Origin: Hetaerina americana
Taxonomy: Eukaryota > Arthropoda > Insecta > Odonata > Calopterygidae
Assembly: GCA_022747635.1 (NCBI GenBank)
Contig: JAKTNV010000003.1
Coordinates: forward strand, 100,851,454 to 100,915,453
DNA: 64,000 bases
Direction of reading: 5' to 3'
Shown here piece after piece: positions 23,561 through 36,512 of this stretch. How positions within the stretch are numbered: the stretch's first letter is position 1; the number at the start of each line of letters is the position of its first letter. The translations under genes were made by a program, and so were the position numbers. The notes under the pieces were generated by a model that saw nothing but the letters and a program-made list of their open reading frames with translations, had not been told where the DNA came from and did no database searches.

Positions 23561-25237
23561 CATCATATTTCCTCAAATCTGGCCGAAATGCAGTTTCACG
23601 TAGGAGTTGATTAAAAGCTCTGAGTATCATTTCAACCACTTTCCGATTAAATGCCTAGTTATTAGAAATGGTTTGAGCTACATTATGGGAAAAGTCCAAA
23701 TACTTGCATAAAATAGATAAAGGTTTTTAAAAGCAAACATTCCACTCACCGTTTTATCTTTCTCAAAAACGATAAAATTAACTTCGGTCTCCAACGCTGT
23801 TAACGCAATTGGTTGTTTTAAGGATCATGTTAAGGAGTTGGCACAGAAACATCCGCCGCCGCTTACTGCGACTATTCTTCCACTTCCATAATGAATCAGG
23901 AGTCTGGGCGGACGCCTTTGAGATTCAGAACTTACGTGGGAGTCTAATGAGATCCTCAGTGTTCGCCTTAGTTCCAAATTACGTACGATTTGGCAAGCAC
24001 TGCACTAGGTGAAGAAATACTTTCTAGATTCAAGATCTAGATCTCAAGGCTTTTCATTCCAGAGCATTCATGAGTTTCATAAACAAATTACTCAATTAGT
24101 TTCACATGTATTTGCGATTTATCATGAAAAACGTTTAGAAAATCCTTCTAAATCGCAGGACAACATTAATCCGTAGGTCTTCCTCCAAGCTCTATAAATG
24201 CTTCATGGGCAACGTAATGTTATATCTTAAATTATGTCTTAATATAATAGTTAAAGTGGGGGCATTGAAGTTTTAATTTGGATTTGAAATGTTGCAACAG
24301 ATAGGCCACCTGAATAATAATGTTTAAGAATGAGACCAATATAAGTGTAAATTCAGCGAATTGGTCACTACTATTGGGATTGTTTCATCTAAATATGTTC
24401 AAAGTCGGCGTTCCTTTATCGCTTCCGCAGCCAAAAAGTAAATATATATTCCTAGTGTCTAACTGCCAATAGGAGGGCCGAGTTAGAAATGTAATCTATG
24501 CTTAGAGGGTACAGAATACCGATAGTTGATGCCGAAAATTTACGTTAAATTTAGCCAGTCATGAAAATAAACTATTGCCTTTAGAATAAAGTCCAAGCTG
24601 ATAATAATAGATATTTTACCTTATTATTTGAGTGATGCTGACGATGGTATACATTTATATTTATTTTCGCTCTATGCCTGCTTTATAGGGATGTCCGGAT
24701 AAGTAATACAGTAATCATTCCCCACGTACAATTAAGAAATTATTATCTAAGTCGATGACAATTCTCTTGAATACCCTTGGAGACTTCAACGAGTGCTAAG
24801 ACGTTGATAATTTCATCACAAGTGGTGTTGGACCAGAGCACTGAGAACGGAGCCGACGCAGTTCGGGGAAGAAAGAAATTAGAGCAAGACGAAATGAAGG
24901 AAGAAGTTTTTGTCCTCGTGACTCCTCCGTCCTTAATTCCTTTGGACACGCCGTGATTGCAAGCACCTCCTTTGTCGGGTGGACGATTTGTCACCGGAGG
25001 CGCTAAGGGACACGCTAAGATTTGGGTTGCCTTCCTCCATCGTCACTCGCCTCCGACGCCCGAAAATCGTAAATCACCCGCACTCCACCTCGGTCGCGTT
25101 GCTTTTGGCACCCGGGTTAGTACATGCCTGTTTCATTTGGCGTCAGGTGAGAACGATAATTCTTCTTGTGGGAATAGCGTGTCCCTCGTATAGGTAATCG
25201 TCGACACAACTTGTACTCGATACAACTTGTAACTCCT
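23560..25237. other. Intergenic, no recognised feature
   Basis: Short frames at 23809-24012 and 24743-25193 have no recognisable product. The latter stretch is somewhat CpG-rich. Confidence 0.45.
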
Positions 25238-25840
25238 ACATCTACATCTACATCTACTCAATACCCCGCAAGCCGCCGCAAGGGCGTGTGGCGGGGGGTG
25301 CTAGGACACCACCCATAATTTAGAAAAGAAAAAAAAAAAAAAATCGCATGCAATAACAACAAAATCATATATAAAAAAAAAACATGGCATACATTCATGC
25401 ATGAACACTTACACCCCACACACATGCAAACACTCAAACTACCAACTAACATACACATGCACCTGAAAGTATACCTAACATCTCTATAGTGTTTAATTTT
25501 GTTCCGACTTGTAAATTCAAAGTTTTTAATATTTCTAAAGTGACTTCGGTTTCTTGCTATTATGATTACTGATTGTTCGGGGAAAGAATGAGTATTTGTA
25601 CCTATCTGTCTTGGAATCTATCTCCCTTAGTTTATCTTTGTGGTCTGATCTACCTAAGTAGTGTGGGGCCATTATAATTCCTTCAGTGTCATATTTAAAC
25701 TCGTTTGTTCTGAACCTTTCTAAAAGTCTAAGCCTCGCTTGTTCTCTCCGCACTTCAAGTGGTTCCCAGCCTAAATCCCCCTCTCCTGTGTTTCGGTGTA
25801 TGTTAAACGAAATAATCTCTCTGGATTGCCAATGTTTGCC
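25238..25840 (-). mobile_element. LINE 3' end with (TAGATG)n tail
   Basis: Read on the minus strand, a reverse-transcriptase C-terminus (25535 to about 25840) is followed by a ~280-bp 3' UTR containing cttgcggcggcttgcggggt and ends in three to four TAGATG units (25238-25258). A short tandem-repeat tail in place of poly(A) is typical of CR1-like non-LTR elements. The element is strongly 5'-truncated. Confidence 0.75.
25535..25840 (-). pseudogene. LINE ORF2 C-terminus, partial
   Basis: The frame reads DLGWEPLEVRREQARLRLL, GIIMAPHYLGRSDHKDKL and DRYKYSFFPRTISNHN before its stop. The 'LGW..L..RR..ARL.LL' and 'YKYSFFPRTI..WN' motifs mark the end of CR1/Jockey-type LINE ORF2 proteins, after the RT domain. 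Frame continuity upstream to about 25840 is plausible. The RT core is absent, and the usual Trp-Asn after FPRTI has become SNHN. Confidence 0.75.
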
Positions 25841-28800
25841 ACCCTTTCGTTAAACTGAGACCTGGTAACGAAATTTTAGTTTTTAATTGGGTTTTCGCTT
25901 TATTAGGGACAGACGAAGAAAGAGATTCGGTCGTTTTAACGAAATTGTATGGCTCCATCCAAGTTATCACAAATAAGCTTTAATAAAACATATCTTTACC
26001 ATTATAATAGTAAAGTATTAATAATAATATTTTGCTTAAGAAAAGACTTTAAATATTTTTACTGTACTCAATGCCAACTAAATGCCCAATATAATACTAA
26101 AAGAACGTAGAACACACTCGGGGACCTTAACTTTCCTCCGTCATCATGATTTCTGCAACTTTTTCCTGAGTTTTCAGTGAAAAAATTGAGATATCGGCGT
26201 TGAAAATCGTTGTTTAAATTAAAAGCATAGGGTTTTCTCACTGTCTAGAAGCCCGAAATTCCATGTTTAGAAATAATGTACTTTCAAAGGGTCTTTGGAA
26301 AGACATGTAGTTCTGACCCAACTCTTACTCTGACTCAACATTTAAACATACAAAAGAAATGGTTCCTTTATTCATGCTCTGACCTCCGATTCTTGCTTGT
26401 CCGCTGGAGGTCCCTTTCTCCCATACACAAACGGGCCCACGGTTTCACCTTTGTTCCCGCATTTATTTTCAAATACTGTGGTCCTCCCACGCGCCCCACT
26501 GAGTACGCCTCAACCTCGCTTTATTTCCTTCGCTTCAAATTAGCAGAAGGTTCCCGAAGCAACCTCGGTCCAATGACTCCTTCCATCTTGATGTTCTCTC
26601 CGAAAAGGGAAAATAATTTGGTCGCCCTCCTTGTGTGGAGGAGAATTTTTTATTGATTAGATGTTATTTCTAACGACCGAAGCCACAACTTATAATTATT
26701 TGGAGTGGTTTGATGAATATTTTGGCCAATGCCTAAAAGTTTCTTCCTACGAAAAGTCAATACGAACAGTCATAAAGGACCATTAATTGCCTTCAACTTA
26801 ATTAATTTATATTAGCTAATAATCGTTGAAACTTTTATGTCATATTCGTATTTCTTAGTTTTCTGATTAGTAACTGTTTGCAGTAAGGGCGTCTAACGAG
26901 ATGAATTAATCATGAAATAATGTGGAGATGTAAATAGTATTTTTCTGGAAGTCGTTGCAACGTTGACATTAAAGACTTTAGACCGTTGTTTATGATTCTA
27001 ACCGGATTACTGAAAAGTCCCGAAAACTTGGAATGAAATTTGGCAAGTAAATGGGGGTACTTGGGTTGTTTCGCAGTATAAATTGTGGTTATACCAGGGA
27101 CCAGATGTTCCAGAAATGCGAAACTAACGCAAGATAGCTCGCTATATTTTTTTAAAATGCTAAACAATTTAAAGATTTAACATCACACTATCTATTTTCA
27201 CTCTTACACTGAACAATTACGATTAATCTTCTCAGCAAAACCAATGTTAACCGGGAATAAGGCACCCAATTGTCTGGATATTACGAGAATTTAGATATTA
27301 CTTGCTGGTGCCATGTTGAAACGTGATGTCAGAAGAGAGTGGAAATAAATTAATTACCAACGAAGTATAAAATTAATTAAGCACGAGGCCAAATTGCTGT
27401 TGTTTCTTCATTGTTATTATAAAATACAAGAGAAGCTCTTAATCGTTATGATTTTCTTGATATTTGATTGGTAATTGAATTTGAGGTTAAAAGTAAAAAA
27501 TATGCTTCACCCATTCGATTTTCGGCTCTGTAAGTCTAACTCAGCTACATCATTCAATTCAATTTCAATCAATGGACAATAATCTGTAACATATTGTTTT
27601 CAGTATTACAATATGTTTCATAAAATGACTCAAGATTTCAGGACCAAGGAAATTGTATCAGTCACTAGGCAAAAAAATGTACACTTCATTTCTTAATATT
27701 TGACTTCTCTGTTATGATGGTATGGTAAGTATTTTGTGCAATGTAAAAATTTAAAACACCCGAATCACCCTTTTATTTTATTTTGCATAGGAAATTACGC
27801 ATTTTAATTTAGTTTGGGTTCCATTTTTTAATCAGTTTAGTTATGTTGTGTATAGAATAATTATTTTTATTTATAAAACTTTATCCGGAAATGCATCTTT
27901 TGGGCATACATTTAAGCTGATGAGGGGAATGTCATTTCCATGTAATAGATGTATGTTTTATGTGCTTAAATATTGCTCTTATTATAATTATGGGAAATGC
28001 AATTCAGCTAAACCACAGAATCAAACCCGTCTTGAGGGAAGAGTTTTTCATGAGTAAGATCATGACATTATTTTTCCATCAGATACTACAAATGTGTTAA
28101 AAACGTATATTACATTTCGCGCTACGAAATTCACCATGACCCAATTCCTGGAGCTACCACGAATCATTGGAGTTGGGTCGAAAGATTAACGATCGCAATC
28201 TAGAGAGTACCAATGGATAGCGATAGGTTTAACGCGCCAAAAAAAATCCACAAACTTGCCCCAAGCTTCTTCATGTTGGCTCAGTTGCTTCGACTATGTT
28301 TTCTTTTAGTTAAATCGGATTTCTTGTTTTTAAAAAGATTAGTGCATGCCCTTATGTATCCATATTCATCTCTCCTGACTTAAAAGTATTTAATGGAATA
28401 TCGCTCTTGTTCATACGAAAAAAAATTATCTTACTCATTCCTTTGATTAATTCTTGGCTCCGATTACCGTGTCTTCGTTTCAAGAAAGGAGATGGATTAA
28501 TATGCATTATATCGTAATTCGTCAGGGGAGCAATATCGTAGTCGTGGAGTATTTCTAGATTAATAGTTACGCAACTAAACAACCCATTGTGCTGGGGAAC
28601 AATGATGCCATTTAGTGTGAAATGAACAGGGATCTACAATCTCCCTAGCAAGATAACAGTTCTTGTTAGGAGAATTACTCGGGGCCACAGTTAATCGAGA
28701 TTATTGATATTGACATCGACCCGAAGATGACTCTTCGCCAGTTTCAACTTCGGATCATTTTTCAGAATATCTGGTAACCATCGTATCATCTCTGTCACCA

Positions 28801-28869
28801 TAAGGTTTCTCGATCTTTGATATTGAACAAATTTAGGATCAGTGTCTACTATATGTATGTAAGGTAAAT
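25841..28869. other. Intergenic, no recognised feature
   Basis: One 126-codon frame (26276-26656 plus) has no recognisable domain and is treated as chance. The remainder is AT-rich unique-looking sequence. Confidence 0.45.
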
Positions 28870-29345
28870 GTATGGTTTGTATAAAAAGAATCAGAAAAAT
28901 TTTAGAAAAATGGATTTATTTCAGATATCGCTACAATGCCTCAACATTCTTCAGAGCACATCCGTTGAGCGTCGAAAAAATTTTGCCACCAGCTATTCCA
29001 CGACTCGAAGGCTCCCTGGTAAGTGGATTCCAGAAGGTCCTTAAGGGGGGAAGATTTCAATTTTAGGAATAGAAAATAGTCTGCTGGTGGCAAGTTGGGA
29101 CAGTAAGGGGGTTGAGGAATCCTCGCTATGTCGTTCCAGGAGGTCTTCGCAAGCAGACACTCGAGTCTTCCCTTAGTCGTCCGTCAAGACTTTTGGGACG
29201 AGTTTAGCGTAGATCTTTCGCATCGCCAAATTTTCAGTTAAGAGGCTGTGCACTGCCATCTTATCAATGCCAACACGATCTGAGATCATGCGCACAGTTA
29301 ACGGACAGTCTAAATTCAACACTTCACGCACACGTGAGGAAAAAA
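28870..29345 (-). pseudogene. mariner relic, internally deleted
   Basis: Minus-strand translation gives VLNLDCPLTVRMISDRVGI, LLTENLAMRKIYAKLVPKVL and TDD, then a stop, matching the second helix-turn-helix and linker of mariner transposases. After EDLLE the sequence jumps to PPYCPNLPPADYFLFLKLKS in another frame, the third catalytic Asp region (usually PPYSPDLAPADYFLF). The first two Asp motifs are therefore deleted. Stops and frame changes indicate an old copy. It is not one of the mariner-1, -2 or -3 families. Confidence 0.75.
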
Positions 29346-32300
29346 TTCTTACCGATACTTTTTATTCAACCTTATAAACATATGCTTACCTTTCACTAAG
29401 GGTGAATGGTTATAAAAATATTAGCGGTCACCCTAGTGTATATATCTTTTTTTCGGATGGCATTTACGCGCGTCACCTCAGCCGTGGCTTTGAATACTTC
29501 GTTTTTTTTTAGAGAAGCGCCTGAGCACGATGCCGAGATGGATCCCCTCGTCCCTTGATTATGGATTCCGCGGAGGAAAATACGGGACCTCGAGGCGAAG
29601 CCTTTGGTGTCCTCGGGGTTCCTTTAACCGTTGCAAGCGGCGCTTTGCCAAAGCGCGTGTAAAAATGAGGAATTCATAATCGGTCGTGGATCATGTAGCT
29701 GTTCGGAGGCGTGTCTGGAGAACACCGTATTAACTACGTGATGCCTTAGCCCTGCTCTAGCCTTGCCTGGGAGCACGAGGGCGTGCATTGGAAAGATAAG
29801 ATGACCTCATTCCGCTTTTGCATGCCGATCATATACGATCACGTATGCTGTGGATGTTTTTTTCTTGTAATTTTGCCTGTAATAATAGGAATTCATTGGG
29901 AGAAAAATTCTATTGTAACATTATTGTGATTGTGACAACGGTCTCTTCAAATTAAGGGAGATGAGAATTGATTCAAAAGCATCAAGTTTCCATTTTTTCG
30001 GAAAGGTTAAGAGATTATTTTTCTTGAATTCCTATACGATTTTTAATTTGTCTAGAATCCTGACTTGAGGTTCATTGGTGGATAACTCATAAATAAAAGC
30101 GAAATCACCGAATCTGGCAAAAACAGATATAAATGTCCTTGGCATTTGCTCTCTAGCCATGTAATGTCTTCTGCTGCCTTTTAGCTAATTATTATACCCA
30201 ATGATGATCGCATCAATTGCGTGTATTCAATTCCAATCACATGCTGTGGGAAATTAAATGCGGGGTAAGCTGGTTTGAAAATTAATTAAAGTACAATTAG
30301 AAATTGATTTGAAATTGAAAGCGTGAAGGGATAATTTTGAAGCATTTCATCTCGCATTTATTAATTTAATAATTGATCGAGGTTGCACCTCTTTTGAATC
30401 ACCGTCATAGATCCAACATGATCGCTGGAACTGGGCATTACTGCTCCAGAGCACGATCGAAATGCACTGAAAGAAATGTTTCTTTTTTTACCGTTCACCT
30501 CTTCTTTGAGCAGAATAACAAACCCGGAGTTCCAGAAACTATTTCAAGGGAAGTTGAGATGAACCGTCAGGGAAGGAAAAAATAAAGAATAGTATCTTGC
30601 GAGGTTTCCCCCTCCCTCGCCCCCCAATCCTCCCTGTAACAGCGACGGGCGTGGAATCGGGAATGCACGCGTGCACTTAGCGGCTGATCCTCTATTGTTT
30701 CTTGCCCTCCGCGGACATCCTCCCTTTCTGTAACCTCTCCCACTTTTCCCAACCATTCCCACGGCATTAATTAAAATCCTGCCTGCCTCCTCTGCCCAAG
30801 CAAGCCCCGCAAAAAGAATGAGGGAAATGAATAATTGTCCGAGGACATGGAGCGAGGATGGATCGGAGGGAGGGTGGGGGGTTGTTTATATGCGGGGGTG
30901 AGTGCGCGGGGGGTGGAGTTCCAACCCCTCTACCCCCCCCCCCCAATGGTTCGATCCCTTTGATTCCTTCGCCATGTTTGGAAGGGTCCTATGCTCGCTT
31001 CCATTTTCGTCCGGATTGCAACGTTCTAGTCTGTTAAGGAATATGGTGTAATACCTAATTGGCGTTGGTCGACGCCACGGGCACTGTGTGAATTTGCTAT
31101 TAGGCAGTTTAAGGCAGTTGAAAATTGCTTCTTAAGAACTAAATAATGAGGTGAAATTTTATTTTGCAGCTCTTCTTATTCCCATCGATGGTTACTTTGA
31201 CACGCACCATACTTGCTAAAAAGTTGTCCTTGAAATGATTGCTTTGTTTTGCATACATTGCCGAGTACACATAGCGATTTTTATTTGTGAATCGACGGTT
31301 AGCAAGGGAAAGAAAAAGATTGAAACAAATTAATTAAATTTATACGCCACACAATAATGATTTGTACATTATTTGTAGTGTGTATCGCATTTACAGCGTG
31401 TATAATGTGTTAAGGTATGTGTAGTGTTTCAATATTAAACGCACTTGAGCACCTTGGCGTTGAATGGAATGTAATGGCCCCCTCGTCAATTGCCTATTAT
31501 TACTAAAAGGGAGCAGTTCCGACTCGACTTCATTTATAATTAATAGTTTACATTAATATCTCAATCCATTAATATATATTAATTCTCATGAATGTAAATT
31601 AAGCGTATTATACAATTGAGTTTAAGTCCCAAACTTTCCAATGATGCTAAAAATAGGTTCGTCCAACTTGTCCATGCTAAAATCTTTGGAAAATGATCAT
31701 GAAATTGAATGAGATAAGTATTAGCGAATTATCGTCATGCGAGGGAAATCGGAGATACATAGATATATCGATATTATTTTTACCGGTAGCAGAAAACTTC
31801 TGTTGTGTTCATTGTTTTTCACACAATTACTACACGAGGATATCGTTTTCAGAGCGTAAAGTTAATTACTTAATTAAATTAATTAATTTTAATCGTCAAG
31901 AGATAAGAGAAGCACTACTGCAGCTGTCGGATATCACCGCCAACTTTCATTTCGAGATTTTAACGATGCTGTATCACATGCACTCTATAAAAAAAGAGTA
32001 TATCTCATGAGCTGTGGTGGCTCTATAACTTACAGTGTTCGCCATTTCAGGTCGTGAAACCTCTTCCTGATACCACGTCTCATCGTTTAGTTATCCTTCA
32101 CATCTGCCATGTAACTGGAATTACATTTGATTTATTCCTCGTGCTCATCTCGTTTTTCAATTAAGTTTGTCGTGATTACCATGCGCGATTTACCCGTCCT
32201 GATGTTAAACTTGGAATTAGTCACTAAGCGGCATTTTTCTGACGCCACTTATTCACGCCAGTCGACTTGCAGTTAACCCCTGTGCTTCATTCAAGTTCGT

Positions 32301-33177
32301 TTTGGTCCGATTCAATTTTCTAGTCCAGACACTGGGCGAGGAGGATGGGGAGATAATTTTCCGAGGAGAGAGGAAGCTGTCTGTCCATCGCCGTCTCTTG
32401 TTCTCCCATCCCCGCACCGCGCCCCTCTTGAAGCTCCTCCTGTCCCTCTTGAAGCAGGCTCATCACGCGCGCCTCCTCGAGAGATGCGCTCTCCCGGGGC
32501 CGAGGGAGGCGAGGCGCGCCGGAGGGAATGGGAGGAGTTTGGCGGGGCGAAAGAGAGCGAGTGGTGGGATGGGGTGAGCCTTCCCCTCGCCCATAAACCA
32601 TAAGACTCGCGGGACGATCTGTACATGGACAAGAGATTGCCACGCGGAATAAAAAGTCTGCGGAATTGGAAGGGGACTGGTCTAAGTCGTCTCCATCCAC
32701 CGTATGTAGATATTTTCATCGACGTACGTAGATGTTCGTTGATAGATATGATGCTAAATCCAGAACTTGGCAATGAAATTTCATTTTTAAATAAATCAAC
32801 GCTTTATTTCATAGGCATAGTTTATAGTCAGTATTCATTTGTTTATAATTTTTTATTTTCCATTTTATCCAGAAAATATGACACTAAAATGCAATTTCAA
32901 CATGGGCAGAGAAATTATAATTGCATCAGTTCTTTTTCAACAAAATGAGAATACAGTCATATGAATAAATATTTATTGAAAAATGGGTCGCTTTATTAAC
33001 TGAACTGTGGCTACTTTCATATGATAAGGAGGACGAGAATAGGTTTCAGAAAATTTTACAAATAGAAGACCTGTACTTTTTCTAATGACTAGTTCATCCG
33101 TATGAAACAAACAAATGATACTTTGGCCGGATCTTAATTTTAAAAAACGTAAAGCTCGATGTCTTGATTAAAATGCT
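29346..33177. other. Intergenic; two GC-rich patches
   Basis: No gene is recognised. GC-rich patches lie at 30590-30960 (with C and G runs) and 32300-32620 (open on both strands but without recognisable domains). They could be regulatory or exonic, with no sequence evidence to choose. Confidence 0.4.
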
Positions 33178-33476
33178 TTAGTTTGCCAGCTGTGCGACCC
33201 GCCATAGACGTGCGTCTGGGAACAGAGAGCAGCGAGAATTAGATGCCCGTTTTTCGGGGTGAAACAACCTTCTTAAGAATAAATCATATTGTTTCCGATG
33301 TCTCACGGGGCGGAAATTGCATTCAATTAGTCGAGTTTCGACGCCTTCGGAGAGAGATAATGGTGCGTGAAATGTCTCGGACGGCGTCGAGGGGGATGCG
33401 TCCCGACGCATATCCTCCTTCCCATTCCATTGCCACCCCTCACAACCCGGCACTCACGCCGATTTCATTTGAAACC
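33178..33476 (-). repeat. Unknown repeat U, left copy (inverted)
   Basis: On the minus strand this aligns with 36205-36512. Shared blocks include the exact gtttcaccccgaaaaac, then gcgcacgtctatggcg (here acgcacgtctatggcg) and a gacgcat...ctcgacgcc segment. A frame through it reads EGVETRLIECNFRPVRH and RRLFHPEKRASNSRCSLF without stops. It matches no family I recognise. Confidence 0.7.
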
Positions 33477-33928
33477 ATACGCGTGCGCGTGAACGTACGT
33501 GATCGAAAATTGGTTCACAATGCTCTTCAAGCATACAAGTAAAATGCTTGTTCGCGGCAAGCGATTTTGTGGCAATTATTATAGGATCAAGCAATAGCGC
33601 TGGTTTATAATGGGATTTTTTATCGTTTGTTAATGCTTCTTTAATTTTATAAAAATGTTGATGCTTATTAATTTTTTTATTATTTTCTAATTATTTTATA
33701 ATTTTTTATTAATTTTCTTAAAATGTTATTGCTTATTAATGCTTATCCGTCAGCGTTTTCGGTTAAGACACGGAAATTGATTTGCATCAGTTTGTAATGT
33801 GATGTCGGTGAGTAAAGTTAACGTGCTAACTGACCAATCTCAGAATTCTAAAATGAATTCCGCCCTCAACCGCATTGGCTTGTAATGCCAAGAGTACCTG
33901 GGTATCAAACCATCGACGGTGCGACTAA
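33477..33928. other. AT-rich spacer
   Basis: Low-complexity AT sequence with imperfect direct repeats of 'atgcttattaat' (33661-33745). No gene. Confidence 0.6.
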
Positions 33929-33930
33929 TA

Positions 33931-35263
33931 CTACCTTGATCAAAAATTTCCCGGAATTTATTCAGAAAATTAAAAATACAAGTTTATTCATCTAAATCTA
34001 TATTGTCCCCTTCAAAGTAATCCCCATCGACTGCAACACACTTATGCCAGCGCTTGATCCAATCCTCGAAACATTTTTTATATTCGGTTTTCGGTATGTC
34101 CATCAGTGCTTCCTGCGATTTTTCCATTACTTCCTCTCGGCTGCTAAAACGCGTTCCCCGTAATGGTTTTTTAACTCGATTGAACAGAAAGAAGTCACAG
34201 GGAGCCAAATCAGGTGAATTCGGTGGCTGTTGGATGGTATTTGTTGCATTTTTCGTCAAAAAATTACGAATAATGATAGCACTGTGCGACGGTGCGTTAT
34301 CATGGTGCAAAATCCACGAGTTTTCTGCCCACATTTCTGGTCTCTTTCGGCGAATTGCTTCACGCAAACGTCTCATAACGCCCAAATAATACTCTTTGTT
34401 TACTGTCTGGCCTTCTGGCAAAAATTCATGATGCACTACACCGTTGTAATCCATGAAAACCGTCAGCATTGCCTTCTTTTTTGACTGAAAACGACGTGGT
34501 TTTTTTGGTCTCGGCTCATTTGGTGAACGCCATTCACTTGCCTGATGTCTGGATTGCGTGTCGTACTCATAAACCCACGTCTCGTCTCCAGTAATGATCC
34601 TTTTGATGAATGTGGGATCGGATTCAGCCTCGCAAATCATGTCTTTTGCGACGTCAACACGGTCTCTTTTTTGCATGAAATTGAGGTCTTTTGGCACCAA
34701 CTTTGCTGCTACACGACGGAAACCCAAATCATTAACCACAATGTCTTGGGCGGATCCATAGGCAATGTTCAAGTCCTCCGCTATTTCTCTGATGGTTAAT
34801 TTGCGGTTATTGACCAACATTTCTTTTACTTTATCAATTTTTTCACCGACTTTCGATGTCGATGGTCTGCCACTGCGTTCATCATCTTCGATTGACTCAC
34901 GACCACTTCTGAACCGCTCGTGCCACTGGTAAACGACCGTTTTTTTTTAGAGAATCGTTGCCGAAACACTTTTCCAACATTTCCAACGTCCGTGCGCCAC
35001 TAAATCCGTTTTTTACGCAAAATTTAATACAAGTTCGTTGTTGCAAATTTAAATCCATTTCTGCAATTGTAAAAAATCGCCAACACACACAGAGATAGAT
35101 GTACTCTTGGCTACGTAACTTTTGCAAATGTCAAGTTATGACACTAAGATTTAAAGGGAATATCAACAACAGATGTACCAATTTAACAAAAAAAACAGAA
35201 CTCAAATCGGAACGATGGGAGAGCCACACGGTGGTTATTCCGGGAACTTTTTGATCAAGGTAG
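33931..35263 (-). mobile_element. mariner-1b, near-complete mariner
   Basis: A 1333-bp minus-strand element flanked by TA (33929-33930 and 35264-35265). Its 5' end (right border, CTACCTTGATCAAAAAGTTC on the minus strand) and 3' end (left border, CTACCTTGATCAAAAATTTC on the plus strand) match over roughly 28-30 bp, the usual mariner arrangement. Length and layout are those of a full mariner. It differs from mariner-1a by very few bases in the shared part, indicating recent movement. The only evident coding lesion is the A9 frameshift. Confidence 0.95.
33984..35058 (-). pseudogene. mariner transposase with single frameshift
   Basis: The start chosen is the ATG at 35058 (MDLNLQQRTC). The first frame ends at 34897 after an A9 run (34940-34948 as T9 on the plus strand). 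With eight A, the frame would run through YQWHERF into GRESIEDDERSGRPSTS and on to the stop at 33984, about 358 codons, close to the ~345 typical of mariner. The catalytic DD34D triad is intact (ITGDETW; HHDNAPSH; SPDLAPCDFF). The C-terminus, absent from mariner-1a, reads CFEDWIKRWHKCVAVDGDYF and ends LDE. This is the copy closest to function in the window. Confidence 0.92.
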
Positions 35264-35265
35264 TA

Positions 35266-36204
35266 TTTGGTGTGTTCTCCTACCACGTGGCGTTTATCCA
35301 TGATGTCCGCGATGATACTAGAAATGCTAATAAGTGCTATGAAATGCTAAAGCATTGGAACAAGATTGAAAATGTCCTCAAATTTAAGAAATTCGTTTGG
35401 TGAAAGATGGGAAGGATTTTACAAGATGTGAGGTATAGTTTACAGATATTGAAATCACCGACCTCGGGGCCTGCCTGCGTTGTTGATAAAATACGGGAAT
35501 TTAAAATTAATGAAGAGAAAACTCTCCGGTCAGTCGAAGAAATGCATTGGGAAATATTGCAGAAGAGATAGATATAATACAATCGAGGCCCGAGAGGCAT
35601 GGAGAGAAGATAAACTTTACCATTGGACCAGCCTCAATCTGGTTTATATCTGATTGGTGATGTTTAGACGGACATTGAGAAAGAGTCATGCCAAGAAACA
35701 GAGAAAGTGCGACGGAAAGAAAAGAGAGACAAGAAATTAGAAAAAGTAATGAAAAAGGACGCTAAGAAGCCTAGAATATCAGGCACAAGTTACGGAAGTT
35801 TAATGTTCTTGTGTTATTTTTGAAATATTTCCCTTAAATTCATTTTCTTTGCCTCCTCTGATCGCACAAAAGGCAAAAAATAGCTAAAAATTGACGGGGG
35901 TTGCACATGGATATGCAGAATAGGGGGCGCATGGAATTCGTGGAAGATTACGATGTACAGGATGGTAAAATCGAAAGAAGGAATCGTTTTAAAGATTCCC
36001 AGTTACGAATATGTTTGGTAGCCCAAAGGGCAGGTTGTTGTTTCTCAATTATTTGATCCTATAATAGGTGAAATAAAGTTATTCTTGAAAGTGTGTAATG
36101 TATTGTGCGATACTATATTTTGTATAGTGATACAAATATCCCCCTGTATTTTTACTAACTTATTAAAAATTTAGTGAATACTTAGCTTACCCAATTTCGC
36201 CCTC
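35266..36204. other. Intergenic, no recognised feature
   Basis: Purine-rich AT sequence between mariner-1b and repeat U. No recognisable frame. Confidence 0.5.
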
Positions 36205-36512
36205 ATGGGTGACAAATGAGAGCGGTGCGTGGCGCCCCGGGGTGAGGGTTGGAGACGGCGACGGGAGGCGAATGCGCGTCAGGACGCATCTCGCTCGACG
36301 CCGACCGCGGCATGCCACGCACCAGTATCTTATCTCTATAAAGGCGTCGAGACACAGCAAATTGAATGGAATTACCGTCCCAATGAATCCATCGAAAGCA
36401 ATTTTATTTACTCATAACGTCGATGTTTCACCCCGAAAAACAGGCATCTTGTTCCAGCTGCACTCTGACCCCTGGCGCACGTCTATGGCGTGCCTCACAG
36501 CTAGCAGGGTGG
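36205..36512 (+). repeat. Unknown repeat U, right copy
   Basis: Homologous to 33178-33476 in the opposite orientation. Peptide blocks are partly kept: GVETQQIEWNYRPN against GVETRLIECNFRPV, and FHPEKQAS against FHPEKRAS, then ARLWRASQLA against ARLWRVAQLA. Here the frame is broken around 36418-36423. Similarity fades at about 36207 and 36512. The nature of the repeat is unknown. Confidence 0.7.

Noticed and set aside
26276..26656. 126-codon plus-strand frame
   Set aside because: No domain, no splice context, and normal AT-rich surroundings; chance open frame.
32312..32773. 153- and 126-codon minus-strand frames
   Set aside because: Two overlapping frames in a GC-rich patch, arginine/serine/proline-rich by composition, with no domain.
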